A DNA stretch of 64,000 bases from Desulfobulbaceae bacterium (GCA_003249645.1 QKIH01000033.1:27274-91273); one strand, 5' to 3'; positions 1 through 8,814 are shown, numbered from the stretch's first letter. Translations and numbers: made by a program. The notes: generated by a model from the letters alone, not told the origin.

Positions 1-594
1 CTGATCGACAATATAGCCTTTAGCGATGCCATCCAGAGTGATTCCCATTTTCGGCCCGGCAAACTGAATACCGTTACCCTGAATCTGCAGTTTATCGCTG
101 CCGATTGTATCAAGAAGAGCAAGTATATCTTTCTCACCCGGCTGATGACTCTGGGCAAAACTTTCCTGATAAAGGTCCAGCAGCGGTTTCACGGTAATAT
201 CAAAGGCTCCGCCGGTCCGCTGATAATAGTAAAGAGATTTTGAGACAAGCTCTGCCATTTCCGGAGCTAGGTATTCTACTTTACCCTGATCATTGAGCTC
301 GGCAACCGGAGAGCTATTTCCAAATCTGGTCAGCAGCAGGTTAAGACGCTCAATCTCCTCAAGAGTCTCTCCAATGGCCTGCTCTGCCTGGTCCCTACTG
401 TTATGAAGAACGGTGATTGTCACATAGGTACCCATTGTCAGATGGGTTTTGGTAACCTTGTACTCATTTCTACCGAACAAGACAGCCTCTGCTTTTGCCG
501 CAGGAAGGACAACACCGGAGGCAAGCCCCAGACCAAGTAAACCGGAGAGTTTCAGAAAAGAACGTCTTTTTCGATCAAATTCCAAGTTTTTCAT
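1..594 (-). CDS. apbE: ApbE-family FAD:protein FMN transferase, 5' part only (runs off the left edge)
   Basis: Only the N-terminal 198 residues lie in the window. The protein opens with a twin-arginine signal (RKRRSFLK followed by a hydrophobic stretch to about residue 35), so export by Tat to the periplasm is likely. The mature part carries ApbE landmarks in order: GTYVTITV, LTRF.SPVAELN, GAFDITVKPLL, and ITLDGIAKGYIVDQ next to the edge. ApbE enzymes transfer FMN from FAD onto a threonine of Rnf/Nqr-type or other flavoproteins, with Mg2+. The C-terminal metal ligands are outside the window. The start ATG is at 594; no other start precedes the RR motif. Family call is firm; the flavinylation target cannot be seen. 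Confidence 0.9.
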   Translation of the reverse strand, partial: MKNLEFDRKRRSFLKLSGLLGLGLASGVVLPAAKAEAVLFGRNEYKVTKTHLTMGTYVTITVLHNSRDQAEQAIGETLEEIERLNLLLTRFGNSSPVAELNDQGKVEYLAPEMAELVSKSLYYYQRTGGAFDITVKPLLDLYQESFAQSHQPGEKDILALLDTIGSDKLQIQGNGIQFAGPKMGITLDGIAKGYIVDQ

Positions 595-797
595 AGTGCT
601 ACCCAGAAGTAGAAGATATGGGATACCATCGTTGTTATTCATTACTTTCTCACCATAATCACAAAGCTGTCAATGAAAAGATTTTTTTCGGATAAGAAAG
701 CAGAATAGCAGAAGAAATATGTGGCGCCATTCTAATTGATGATGGTTTTTCGTCATTCTTGATGTAAAAGAAACGTATTAAAAGGAGATTTTGCCCT

Positions 798-1691
798 ATG
801 TTGCAGCAGCTCAGCAACCGCCCTGTGGCGGCAGTTTTATTCGGTGCTTTTCTGATCAGTTTTTCAGCGATCTGGGTGAAGATTTCCGGTCTTTCACCGA
901 CTGCTGCCGCCTTTTACAGAGTCTTTATCGGCGCAATGTGCTTACTGCTTCCCTCTATTCAATCCGGGGACTTCCCCAAGCTCACCCAAAAGCGCTTCAA
1001 TCTTCTGATGCTCTGTGCGGCTTTTTTTGCACTTGACCTCGTCTTCTGGCATGGGGCCATTCATTTTATCGGGCCCGGTCTTGCAACCATGATCGGCAAT
1101 TTTCAGGTCTTTGTCATGGCCGCTGTCGCCGTTTTTTACTTCAAAGAACCGCTAAGACTCCGTCTTATTCTTTCTCTGCCAATTGCAGCAGGAGGTTTAT
1201 ACCTTATCGTCGGACCCGATTGGCAACTGCTTGATGCTGGCTACAAAACAGGCCTTATGCTTGGCCTTCTCACGGCCTTCTGCTACAGCGGTTTTTTACT
1301 CAGTCTTAGAAAGATACAGGCTGAAACAACTATGTCTTTCTACAATTCGCTGATGCTCATGTCAGCCTTTTGTGCTGGTCTTCTTGCCATCTACATGGTT
1401 ATCAAAGGAGAGAGTTTTGCCTTTCCTACCCTGCAGGCCTTCATTTCAATGCTTCTCCTGGGCCTTTTCAGTCAGGCCTTAGGCTGGCTGATGATCACCA
1501 ATGCCATGCCTAAAATCAGTCCCGCCCTTACTGGTCTTGTTCTGCTGCTGCAGCCCTCTCTTTCTTTTATCTGGGATGTCGTCATTTTCCGCCGCCCTAC
1601 CGATCTGATAAACTGGATTGGGGTTCTCATCACCATTGGAGCAATATATATGGGTATCTCAAAAAATGGCCCATCAGCTAAGAATAATTGA
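798..1691 (+). CDS. EamA/DMT-superfamily transporter
   Basis: The 297-residue protein is almost entirely hydrophobic and breaks into about ten membrane segments, with two internally related halves, as in EamA (drug/metabolite transporter) permeases. The N-terminal GAFLISFSAIWVKISG and second-half LLLGLFSQALGWLMI patterns are typical. It sits in the inner membrane and probably exports or imports a small metabolite; the substrate is unknown. ATG at 798 follows an AAAAGGAGATTTT ribosome-binding region. It stands alone: the next gene starts 145 bp downstream. Confidence 0.85.
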   Translation: MLQQLSNRPVAAVLFGAFLISFSAIWVKISGLSPTAAAFYRVFIGAMCLLLPSIQSGDFPKLTQKRFNLLMLCAAFFALDLVFWHGAIHFIGPGLATMIGNFQVFVMAAVAVFYFKEPLRLRLILSLPIAAGGLYLIVGPDWQLLDAGYKTGLMLGLLTAFCYSGFLLSLRKIQAETTMSFYNSLMLMSAFCAGLLAIYMVIKGESFAFPTLQAFISMLLLGLFSQALGWLMITNAMPKISPALTGLVLLLQPSLSFIWDVVIFRRPTDLINWIGVLITIGAIYMGISKNGPSAKNN

Positions 1692-1773
1692 TAATTTCAT
1701 TCAATCTGTTACAGTATCATGACAATTCACTGCTTTCCAAAATATCCTCTTTTATGATAAAAGGAAAGTACGC

Positions 1774-1787
1774 CACCGTAAGCGGTG
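1774..1787 (+). other. Short hairpin in the leader of the GAF-PilB gene
   Basis: CACCG, loop TAAG, CGGTG forms a perfect 5-bp hairpin about 50 bp before the downstream ATG, flanked by AAAG and CTTT that could extend it. It may be part of a structured 5' leader. It lacks the conserved bases of GEMM/c-di-GMP riboswitches, so no class is assigned. Confidence 0.25.
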
Positions 1788-1836
1788 ACTCTGGGGCTTT
1801 AGGTTTATTATGTCAATTTTATGTTGAGAAATACCC

Positions 1837-4134
1837 ATGGCATCAGAACACGCGGGCTCTTCACAGCTCACCTATAACGAACATTTCAAAAAACTCGTCA
1901 ACGAGATCCACTCAGCGGCCACCCCAAATGCAATTATGGTCGGCCTGCGCAACAAAATTCTCAAAATATATCAGGTAGAAATGGCCACCATATTCCTGGT
2001 GGACGCGAAAAATCACAACCTCGTTTCGTGGGTACTGCTGCCTGGAGATTCCATTCGAAAGATTCGTAAAAACATCAATCGCAGTTCGATTATCGGTTAT
2101 GTAGCTGAAACCAAAAAGATGCTCAATATCTCCGATGTATATGATCAAAACGAACTGCATTCAATTGACCAATCCCTTACTTTTGACTCTTCCTGGGATG
2201 CGAAAGGCGGTGCCAGAACCAGACAGGTTCTGGTCTGTCCCATCATTTATCGCGGCAATCTGATGGGAGTCATCCAGCTTATTAACAAGAAGGATCACTC
2301 TGTATTTGATGCAACAGATGAAAAACGAACCACCGAACTCTCCGAAACTCTTGCCATAGCGCTATTCAATCATTACAAGAGCGGCAAAAAAATCCCGATG
2401 CGTTATGAAGAGCTGGTCAACCGCGAGATCATTTCCGCTCAGGAAATGGAACGGGCCATGGTAATTGCTACTCAGCAGGAGGAAGAGGTCGAGAAAATTT
2501 TGATGGAAAATTTTCTTGTCGCAAAACCTGATCTGGGAGAAACACTAGCCTTTGTTTATAAGACCAGGTTTATCGATCTAGCTAAGGACAGAAGAAACGC
2601 CTTAGAACTAATCAACAAGATCGATCCGGCCATCCTGCATCAGCATGACATCGTTCCACTCGGCATGAAAGGAACTGATCTGCTCATGGCCGCCAAAAAT
2701 CCTGCCAATCGGGGCGGCATACTCCAGGTAAAGGCAGCATTCAATGCAGAACGTATCAGCGTTTTGTTTGCTTTCGGTCATGAAATCAAAGCATTGCTCG
2801 ATGAAGCGGCTCCTCTGAAAGAGTCCTCAGAGGAACAGGAAAGTCCCCATCAGGCTGAAGAAGAACCGGAAGAAGAACAGTACGATGCCAGCATCTATGC
2901 CAAACCTGAAGAGGCACCGCTCGATGTAGAAATAGCCTCAACACCGGCAGTTCAACTGGTTAACAAGATTATTGAAGATGCCTTTTATGCCGGAGCATCT
3001 GATATTCACATCGAGCCGTACGGAAAACAGCGTGATGCTGAAGTTCGATTCAGGGTTGACGGGGCATGCTCCAATATTCTCAATATTTCAAAAGCCAACG
3101 TCAACTCCGTCGTAGCAAGGGTAAAAGTTCTCGCTGATCTCGATATCGCTGAAAGGCGTAAACCGCAGGATGGCAAAATAAAATTCACTACATCCCAGGC
3201 AGACAACATCGAACTTCGTGTTGCTACTCTTCCCACTGCGGACGGCAACGAAGATGTGGTTTTGAGGATTCTGGCCGACAGCAAACCTATTCCGCTCAAT
3301 CTCATCGCACCGGAGAGATTGCTGAAAAGGCTTATTCCGGTCATTCATAAACCTTACGGAATTTTTTTGGTGGTCGGTCCGACAGGCTCCGGTAAAACAA
3401 CCACCCTTCACTCGATTCTCAACCAGATCAACACTCCGGATAAGAAAATCTGGACAGCTGAAGATCCGGTTGAGATTACCCAGTACAGACTTCGCCAGGT
3501 GCAGGTTCGGCCTAATATCGGCTATACATTTGCCACCGCCATGCGTGCTTTTCTTCGTGCTGACCCGGATATCATTATGATCGGTGAGATGCGTGACCAG
3601 GAAACCACTAAAATGGGTATCGAGGCATCTCTGACCGGTCACCTCGTTTTCAGTACTCTGCATACCAACTCGGCAGCAGAAACTGTTATCCGCCTGGTTG
3701 ATATGGGGATGGATCCGTTTAACTTCTCAGATGCACTTCTAGGAGTTCTGGCCCAACGCCTTGTTCGTACCCTCTGTGAAGATTGTAAAGAAGCCTATAA
3801 TCCATCAAAGGCAGAATATGACAATCTTGTTCACCATTACGGCGTGATGTTTTTCGAACATCTCAACATCCCTTATTCTCCTTCACTCAAACTATACAAA
3901 GCAAAAGGGTGTGAAACCTGCAACCATACCGGATACAAAGGTCGGCAGGGGCTCTATGAACTTCTTGTGGCATCCAAACAAGTCAAGGAACTGATCATAA
4001 AATCAGCTCCTGCCGAAGATATTAAAGTTGCAGCCATCGAAGAAGGCATGACTGTTCTGCTGCAGGAAGGAATCCATCTCGTCTTTGACGGCAGAACAGA
4101 TATGAACCAGGTAACAGCTACCTGTATGCTCTAG
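1837..4134 (+). CDS. GAF domain fused to a PilB/GspE-type secretion ATPase
   Basis: A 765-residue protein. Residues about 15-180 form a GAF sensor domain (IFLVDAKNHNLVSW, VCPIIYRGNLMGVIQLINKK). About 195-325 resembles the MshE/GspE N-terminal region, followed by an acidic linker (330-360) and the hexameric ATPase core: GPTGSGKTTT Walker A at 514-523, DIIMIGEMRD Walker B at about 578-587, and STLHTNSAAE. The zinc-binding cysteine pairs CEDC (647-650) and CETC (692-695) are intact, which favours PilB/GspE assembly ATPases over PilT. It would power type IV pilus or type II secretion assembly at the inner membrane, with a small-molecule signal read by GAF. No pil or gsp partners are adjacent. The ATG at 1837 has a weak ribosome-binding site. 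Confidence 0.88.
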   Translation: MASEHAGSSQLTYNEHFKKLVNEIHSAATPNAIMVGLRNKILKIYQVEMATIFLVDAKNHNLVSWVLLPGDSIRKIRKNINRSSIIGYVAETKKMLNISDVYDQNELHSIDQSLTFDSSWDAKGGARTRQVLVCPIIYRGNLMGVIQLINKKDHSVFDATDEKRTTELSETLAIALFNHYKSGKKIPMRYEELVNREIISAQEMERAMVIATQQEEEVEKILMENFLVAKPDLGETLAFVYKTRFIDLAKDRRNALELINKIDPAILHQHDIVPLGMKGTDLLMAAKNPANRGGILQVKAAFNAERISVLFAFGHEIKALLDEAAPLKESSEEQESPHQAEEEPEEEQYDASIYAKPEEAPLDVEIASTPAVQLVNKIIEDAFYAGASDIHIEPYGKQRDAEVRFRVDGACSNILNISKANVNSVVARVKVLADLDIAERRKPQDGKIKFTTSQADNIELRVATLPTADGNEDVVLRILADSKPIPLNLIAPERLLKRLIPVIHKPYGIFLVVGPTGSGKTTTLHSILNQINTPDKKIWTAEDPVEITQYRLRQVQVRPNIGYTFATAMRAFLRADPDIIMIGEMRDQETTKMGIEASLTGHLVFSTLHTNSAAETVIRLVDMGMDPFNFSDALLGVLAQRLVRTLCEDCKEAYNPSKAEYDNLVHHYGVMFFEHLNIPYSPSLKLYKAKGCETCNHTGYKGRQGLYELLVASKQVKELIIKSAPAEDIKVAAIEEGMTVLLQEGIHLVFDGRTDMNQVTATCML

Positions 4135-4232
4135 GCAATACTGCTCTATTTGATCCGTTCCAAAATAACGCATAATACGGTATAACAGGCTTGCACTGAT
4201 TGGTGCATAGACCTCTATACTTAGGAGAACTA

Positions 4233-4583
4233 ATGAAACACATGCATTACTCAGCCCTTGAGGCCCAGAAATTTGATAACGAGATGGTTAAAGGTGTGAC
4301 CGGTAGGATTGCCATCGGCAAAAACGATGGTGCACCAAACTTCTGCATGCGCATTTTCACCATCGACCCCGGCGGCTGTACACCAAAGCACAGTCATGAA
4401 TGGGAGCATGAAATCCTCATCCACCAAGGAGAAGGAAAACTGTTTAAGGATGGCCAGTACGTCGATGTAAAGGCTGGTGATATTATTTTTGTTCCAGGTA
4501 ACGAAGAGCATCAGTTTAAAAACGAGAGTGGCGCTCCGCTGACTTTTGCCTGCCTGATTCCAAAGGGAGCGCCGGAACTGTAA
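4233..4583 (+). CDS. Small single-domain cupin protein
   Basis: A 116-residue protein that is essentially one cupin_2 barrel. The first motif is CTPKHSHEWEHEILIHQGEG (H, H, E, H metal ligands) and the second is AGDIIFVPGNEEHQFKN. It should bind a divalent metal; reaction and substrate are unknown. The start was placed at ATG 4233 because TTAGGAGAACTA lies directly in front of it; a longer reading from 4200 has no ribosome-binding site and adds residues upstream of the fold. It is transcribed alone between the PilB-like gene and the ETF:QO gene. Confidence 0.85.
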   Translation: MKHMHYSALEAQKFDNEMVKGVTGRIAIGKNDGAPNFCMRIFTIDPGGCTPKHSHEWEHEILIHQGEGKLFKDGQYVDVKAGDIIFVPGNEEHQFKNESGAPLTFACLIPKGAPEL

Positions 4584-4740
4584 AAAATCTTATTTGGCGT
4601 ATTTTTTTCTATTGATTGCTGTTTACTCGTCAGTTTTCATATCAAATTTACTGCTTTAACCTCTATTTTTATGATTTAATGCGCCAACGATTTGAAAAAG
4701 TTAAAAAATAATCGAAACTAAGACAAGATGGGGGAGAAAA

Positions 4741-6423
4741 ATGTCTGAACAGATTCGAGAAGAAATGGAAGTTGATGTTCTGTTTGTCGGAGCAGGGATA
4801 GCAAATCTATCCGCAGCATATGCCCTGATGCAGCACATCGAGAAGCACAATGCCGAGGCTGAGTCCACAGGGCTTCAGCCTATTGAAGAACCTGTGATTC
4901 TGGTAATAGATAAGGGTTCAAAACCGGGCAGCCATATCCTTTCCGGTGCCGTTGTCGACCCGAAGGCCTTTCGCGAGCTGTTTCCTGAACTGGCGGTTGA
5001 GGAGTTGCCGTTCACCACAGCTGTGAAAGAAGATTCGGTTCACTACCTTACCGGCAGCGGAGATTTCACCGTTCCGCACAGTTTTCTGCCACAGGAGATG
5101 AAATCAAACCATGGCTGTTATCTGGCATCTCTTGCCGAAACAACCCAATGGATGGCAGCAAAATGTGAAGAGGCAGGCATTGAGGTCTATACCGAATTCA
5201 GCGGGCAGGAACTGTTATACGATGACGGGAAGGTCATCGGTGTGCGCCTTGGTGATACAGGTCGGGACCATGGCGGCAATGAAGGAGAATCCTTCACACC
5301 GGGTATGGATGTTTTTGCCAAAGTGACCGTCCTAGGTGAAGGAACCTGCGGTCATCTGAGCCAAAAGCTTATTGAACAGCATCAGCTCGGTTCTGCCACT
5401 AACCCGCAGGTTTGGGCACTCGGCATCAAAGAGATCGTCAGGATCCCCGAAGGACGTGTAGAACCCGGCCAGGTCGTTCACACCTTCGGTTATCCGCTGG
5501 CTGCTGACAACTACGGCGGCTCATTCATCTACGCCTATGATAAAGATCTTGTCGGTATCGGCCTGGTTATCGGCCTTGATTACACCGATCCGTATCTCAA
5601 TGTTCATGAGGCCTTTCTCAAGTTCAAGAGTCATCCGATTGTAGCCAATATCATACAAGACGGCGAAGTAGTTGAATATGGCGCAAAAACACTGCCTGAA
5701 GGTGGTTATTTTGCCATTCCGAGACTCTCTGTCGATGGTGCGATGCTTGTCGGTGACAGCGCCGGTATGTTGAACGCTATGCGCCTTAAGGGCATTCATC
5801 TGGCAATGAAATCAGGCATGCTCGCAGCTGAAAAAATTATCGCCGCAATGGTAAAAGATTCTTTCACCGCAGCAGATCTTGACTATCGCCAGGAGCTTGA
5901 CGGTTCATGGGCAGGAGAGGAACTGTATGCAACCAGAAACTATCGTCAGGGTTTCCACGGGGGCCTCATACCCGGTATGATCAACACCGGTCTCTATATG
6001 GTTTCAGGCGGGAAAATACCTGGTGGACAGAAGTCGATAGAAGCGGATTACACCCGCATGAAAAAAGCCAGCTCGGCAAAACCTGCTGAAAAGATCAAGA
6101 CCGACAAAAAACTCTATCTCGATGTCATGAGTGACGTGTACCTGAGCGGAACCCTGCACCGGGAAGACGAGCCAAGCCATATCTCTTTCAAAAATCAGGA
6201 GAAGATTTTTGAAGACAACAAATTATATGATTCGCCGTCAACCAGATTTTGTCCGGCCGATGTCTATGAGAAGAAGACCGATGATGATGGGAAGTTCGAC
6301 GGTATCCAGATCAACTTTTCAAACTGCCTGCATTGCAAGACCTGTGTAATCAAAGATCCGCTGCAGAATATCACCTGGGTGCCGCCGGAAGGTGGAGAAG
6401 GCCCTAAGTACAAAAAAATGTAG
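4741..6423 (+). CDS. Electron transfer flavoprotein:quinone oxidoreductase
   Basis: A 560-residue ETF:QO. It begins with an FAD-binding Rossmann motif (VLFVGAGIANLSAAY, residues about 13-27), has the long central flavin/quinone domain with GDSAGMLNAMRLKGIH at about 339-354, and ends in the family's ferredoxin-like [4Fe-4S] module (NCLHCKTCVIKDP, then WVPPEGGEGPKYKKM). It passes electrons from reduced ETF into the membrane quinone pool, probably menaquinone here, on the inner face of the cytoplasmic membrane. Length and C-terminus match the family. The ATG follows GGGGGAG. No etfAB or acyl-CoA dehydrogenase is adjacent, so its electron donor is encoded elsewhere. A strong terminator follows. 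Confidence 0.95.
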   Translation: MSEQIREEMEVDVLFVGAGIANLSAAYALMQHIEKHNAEAESTGLQPIEEPVILVIDKGSKPGSHILSGAVVDPKAFRELFPELAVEELPFTTAVKEDSVHYLTGSGDFTVPHSFLPQEMKSNHGCYLASLAETTQWMAAKCEEAGIEVYTEFSGQELLYDDGKVIGVRLGDTGRDHGGNEGESFTPGMDVFAKVTVLGEGTCGHLSQKLIEQHQLGSATNPQVWALGIKEIVRIPEGRVEPGQVVHTFGYPLAADNYGGSFIYAYDKDLVGIGLVIGLDYTDPYLNVHEAFLKFKSHPIVANIIQDGEVVEYGAKTLPEGGYFAIPRLSVDGAMLVGDSAGMLNAMRLKGIHLAMKSGMLAAEKIIAAMVKDSFTAADLDYRQELDGSWAGEELYATRNYRQGFHGGLIPGMINTGLYMVSGGKIPGGQKSIEADYTRMKKASSAKPAEKIKTDKKLYLDVMSDVYLSGTLHREDEPSHISFKNQEKIFEDNKLYDSPSTRFCPADVYEKKTDDDGKFDGIQINFSNCLHCKTCVIKDPLQNITWVPPEGGEGPKYKKM

Positions 6424-6429
6424 TGATTA

Positions 6430-6466
6430 TGACGGTTGAGGTCTTCCTCAACCGTCATTTTTTTTT
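6430..6466 (+). terminator. Rho-independent terminator after the ETF:QO gene
   Basis: A 12-bp perfect stem (TGACGGTTGAGG with CCTCAACCGTCA) with a TCTT loop, followed directly by nine T. It starts 7 bp after the stop codon and separates the gene from a convergent one. Confidence 0.95.
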
Positions 6467-6920
6467 AGCGATTCTGCAATACCCATCTACCGCTTTCATC
6501 ACGACAGGCTGTGGTATAAGTAGTCTGGGGCTGTCCATCAATCACCGCCTGAATCTCTGCTTTTCTGCAAGGCTGTGTGGAATTGGCCGGTGTATAAGCA
6601 GGCTGCGGGATCACCTGATAGCTGTTTCCGGTATCCGGGTTGTTCCAGGTGTTGGCCTGGCCGGAACGCCCTGTTTCATAGACATTATTGAGACGCTGAC
6701 GGTCATATTTGTCCATCTCGTTTCCGACTATATAACCAAGCATAGTACCAACCGCGACACCGATCAACGTTGCCTCGGTATTTCGTCCAATGGCCTGGCC
6801 GACAAGCGCTCCACCTGCAGCACCAAGAACTGCCCCGGTTTGTCCTTTAGTCCCCTCCTGTGTACAGCTTGCAGTAACAAAGGACAGACATAAAAGTAAC
6901 ACGACAACAATGTTCTTCAT
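6465..6920 (-). CDS. Glycine-zipper outer-membrane lipoprotein (17 kDa surface-antigen type)
   Basis: A 151-residue protein with a lipoprotein signal peptide (hydrophobic residues 4-17, lipobox VTASC with Cys19). It then has a glycine-zipper segment (GAVLGAAGGALVGQAIG and GVAVGTMLGYIVGNEMD, about 29-70) typical of the Rickettsia 17 kDa antigen family, and a soluble C-terminal part with two cysteines (PCRKAE, TTACRDESGRWVL). It is probably anchored in the outer membrane; its function is not established. Its stop overlaps the T-tract of the convergent terminator. Confidence 0.85.
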   Translation of the reverse strand: MKNIVVVLLLCLSFVTASCTQEGTKGQTGAVLGAAGGALVGQAIGRNTEATLIGVAVGTMLGYIVGNEMDKYDRQRLNNVYETGRSGQANTWNNPDTGNSYQVIPQPAYTPANSTQPCRKAEIQAVIDGQPQTTYTTACRDESGRWVLQNR

Positions 6921-7282
6921 TTTTCAACTCTCTTTTCTTCTGAATTAAACTGCCATCAAAGCAAATTCCCCAGCAGCACTTTCATTATTGTACTTTAATT
7001 TTTTACAGTAAGAAATCAAGAGACTCACACAAAAGGATGAAAGAGTCTGCAAAATCGCTGATAATGCCTTACATGCTCTTTGCTGCGATTTGACAGTAAA
7101 TCGAAAAATTACCTGATATGTCCCAGATATATTACACTCGCTCTAGATAAAACAATCTTACAAAAGTTCTCATATATCACGGATAGATACGTTTTACAGA
7201 CACATCTCAAAATACTGCTGAAATTGCTTCATACCCTTTTCTGTTACCGGTGATCAAAATACTTTTCATTTTCCACCATAAC
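6921..7282. other. Intergenic region without a recognisable gene
   Basis: AT-rich spacer between a divergent lipoprotein gene and the lexA cassette. Arms AAATCGC (7051-7057) and GCGATTT (7084-7090) could pair, but nothing else supports an RNA gene. Promoters for both flanking genes must lie here. Confidence 0.4.
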
Positions 7283-7298
7283 AATGTCAATTGACATT
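7283..7298. promoter_or_regulatory. LexA-type operator 1 upstream of the mutagenesis cassette
   Basis: AATGTCAATTGACATT is a perfect 16-bp palindrome. It shares the pattern AATGTNAATTNACATT with a second site 43 bp downstream, an integral number of helical turns, just before the LexA homologue that would bind it. Autoregulation by LexA is the family norm. Confidence 0.75.
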
Positions 7299-7325
7299 AC
7301 CTCTATTGTCCGCTAAAATCACCTT

Positions 7326-7341
7326 AATGTTAATTTACATT
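7326..7341. promoter_or_regulatory. LexA-type operator 2 overlapping the cassette leader
   Basis: AATGTTAATTTACATT is a near-perfect palindrome 12 bp before the lexA start codon and directly in front of its AGGAGAG ribosome-binding site, so a bound repressor would block the promoter or early elongation. It matches operator 1 at 14 of 16 positions. Confidence 0.75.
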
Positions 7342-7352
7342 AGGAGAGAATT

Positions 7353-7973
7353 ATGGATCTCACAGAAAAACAGCAATATTTCTTGGATTATCTGAAAAAA
7401 AAGATTCACCAGTACGGCAAAGCCCCCAGCCTGCGTCAGGCTGCCAGTGAATTTGGCATCAGCCATACCGCTGTCTCACAACTGCTGAACCAGCTGGAAC
7501 GCAAAGGCGTCATTGCCAGAGACGGCCATTACAGCCGGACCATCCGCCTCTGTGCCGACGACCATTATTCAAACCAGCACAGCAGCAGAGAAATCCCGGT
7601 CATCGGCCAGATTGCCGCCGGTCTTCCGCTATATGCCCAGCAGGAGTGGGACGGCACTGTTACCGTCGACAGCCGCATGTTTCGGGGAGAAAACCTTTTC
7701 TGCCTCAAAATCAAAGGACAGTCAATGCGGAACGCCGGCATTCTTGATGGCGATTACGTCATTTGTGAGCCGAGACAATATGCAGCAGACGGTGAAATCG
7801 TCGTCGCTCTGGTTCACGATGAAGAGGCTACCGTCAAACGTTTTCAACTGCATAAAGACCACATCACCCTCATGCCGGAAAATGATGATTTTTCCCCCAT
7901 GGAATATCAGTTCAACGAGGTCATGGTGCAGGGCAAAGTTGTCGGTGTAATCCGCAACAGGATCGACCTCTAA
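7353..7973 (+). CDS. lexA: LexA-family SOS repressor heading the imuB-dnaE2 cassette
   Basis: A 206-residue repressor. Residues 1-65 form the LexA winged helix (SLRQAASEFGISHTAVSQLLNQLERKG). The C-terminal half is an S24 autoprotease: cleavage site A89-G90 (QIAAGLP), catalytic Ser124 (GQSM) and Lys162 (ATVKRF). It would repress its own operon until RecA filaments trigger self-cleavage. The recognition half differs from E. coli LexA, consistent with the unusual palindromes upstream. The gene is separated from the DUF72 gene by 1 bp and is co-oriented with imuB-like and dnaE2 genes, the arrangement of damage-inducible translesion cassettes. A second, housekeeping LexA may exist elsewhere. Confidence 0.93.
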   Translation: MDLTEKQQYFLDYLKKKIHQYGKAPSLRQAASEFGISHTAVSQLLNQLERKGVIARDGHYSRTIRLCADDHYSNQHSSREIPVIGQIAAGLPLYAQQEWDGTVTVDSRMFRGENLFCLKIKGQSMRNAGILDGDYVICEPRQYAADGEIVVALVHDEEATVKRFQLHKDHITLMPENDDFSPMEYQFNEVMVQGKVVGVIRNRIDL

Positions 7974-7974
7974 G

Positions 7975-8799
7975 ATGCAGCCCCATAATCAACCGGCAAT
8001 ACCGGCTATACAATACAATAACTGCTCGGTAATGATCGGCACCAGCGGCTACTCCTATACCGAATGGATTGATGCCGGATTTTACCCGCCGGCCACCAGA
8101 AGCTCTGAGATGCTCTGCCAGTATGCCCGTCAGTTCCAGGTAGTCGAACTCAACTACACCTGGTATCAGATGGCAAGAGCAGATGCTGTCAGCCGCATGG
8201 TCGCCAAGGCACCTGCTCACTTCAGGTTTTCGGCCAAGCTTACCAGAACACTCACCCACGAACGCGATGAAAACTGGCAGGAACAGCTCACCCTGTTCAA
8301 GCGGGGAATCGAACCGCTTCTTCCCCAGCTGCTTGCGGTGCTGGTCCAGCTGCCACCCGATTTTGAAAGAGATACGGCCAACCGCCGCTACCTAGGAAAC
8401 CTGCTTGACGGGCTCGAAGAGCTACCGCTGGCAGTTGAGTTCCGTCACGATTCCTGGGCTGCAGACTCAGTTTTTTCAGAACTTGAACGGCGAAACATCA
8501 GTCTGGTCTGTGTCGATGAGCCCAAACTTCCTGGCCTGTTTCCGGTCATTGATGTGATAACCAATCCAAACTTGTTTTATGTCCGCTTCCACGGCAGAAA
8601 CGCAGCCGGTTGGCGTTCCGCCAATATCCAGAAAAAATTCGACTATTCTTATACATCTCGTGAACTTGAGCAGTGGTATAGCACCCATCTGCAAAAAATG
8701 ACAGCCAACGCTTCCGCCGGTGTCATTTTCTTTAACAACCATGTTCGTGCCCAGGCTCCGCACAACGCACGCCAGCTTGCCGCGTTACTCGCCAGGTAA
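7975..8799 (+). CDS. DUF72 (YecE-like) protein inside the SOS mutagenesis operon
   Basis: A 274-residue member of the DUF72/YecE family, a TIM-barrel fold of unknown activity. Family landmarks are MIGTSGYSYTEW, YPPATRSSEMLCQYARQFQVVELNYTWY, FRFSAKLTRTLTHER, AVEFRHDSW, and the C-terminal FFNNH(V)RAQAPHNARQL. It starts 1 bp after the lexA stop codon and is followed 15 bp later by the imuB-like gene, so it is almost certainly co-transcribed and SOS-regulated. It occupies the place taken by imuA/sulA-like genes in other cassettes. Its role there is unknown. A QLTLF string lies at about residues 102-106, but inside the fold. Confidence 0.85.
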   Translation: MQPHNQPAIPAIQYNNCSVMIGTSGYSYTEWIDAGFYPPATRSSEMLCQYARQFQVVELNYTWYQMARADAVSRMVAKAPAHFRFSAKLTRTLTHERDENWQEQLTLFKRGIEPLLPQLLAVLVQLPPDFERDTANRRYLGNLLDGLEELPLAVEFRHDSWAADSVFSELERRNISLVCVDEPKLPGLFPVIDVITNPNLFYVRFHGRNAAGWRSANIQKKFDYSYTSRELEQWYSTHLQKMTANASAGVIFFNNHVRAQAPHNARQLAALLAR

Positions 8800-8814
8800 T
8801 CACCGGGTATAAAA

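Noticed and set aside
1760..1836. c-di-GMP riboswitch before the PilB-like gene
   Set aside because: There is a hairpin, but the conserved GEMM strings (GGCAAACC, GACGCAAAGCC) are absent.
3088..3663. 191-codon minus-strand frame
   Set aside because: Inside the PilB-like ATPase core, including the Walker regions, with no ribosome-binding site or known similarity.
8270..8300. QLTLF in the DUF72 protein as a second beta-clamp motif
   Set aside because: It falls within the predicted TIM-barrel rather than in a disordered tail, so it is likely coincidental.
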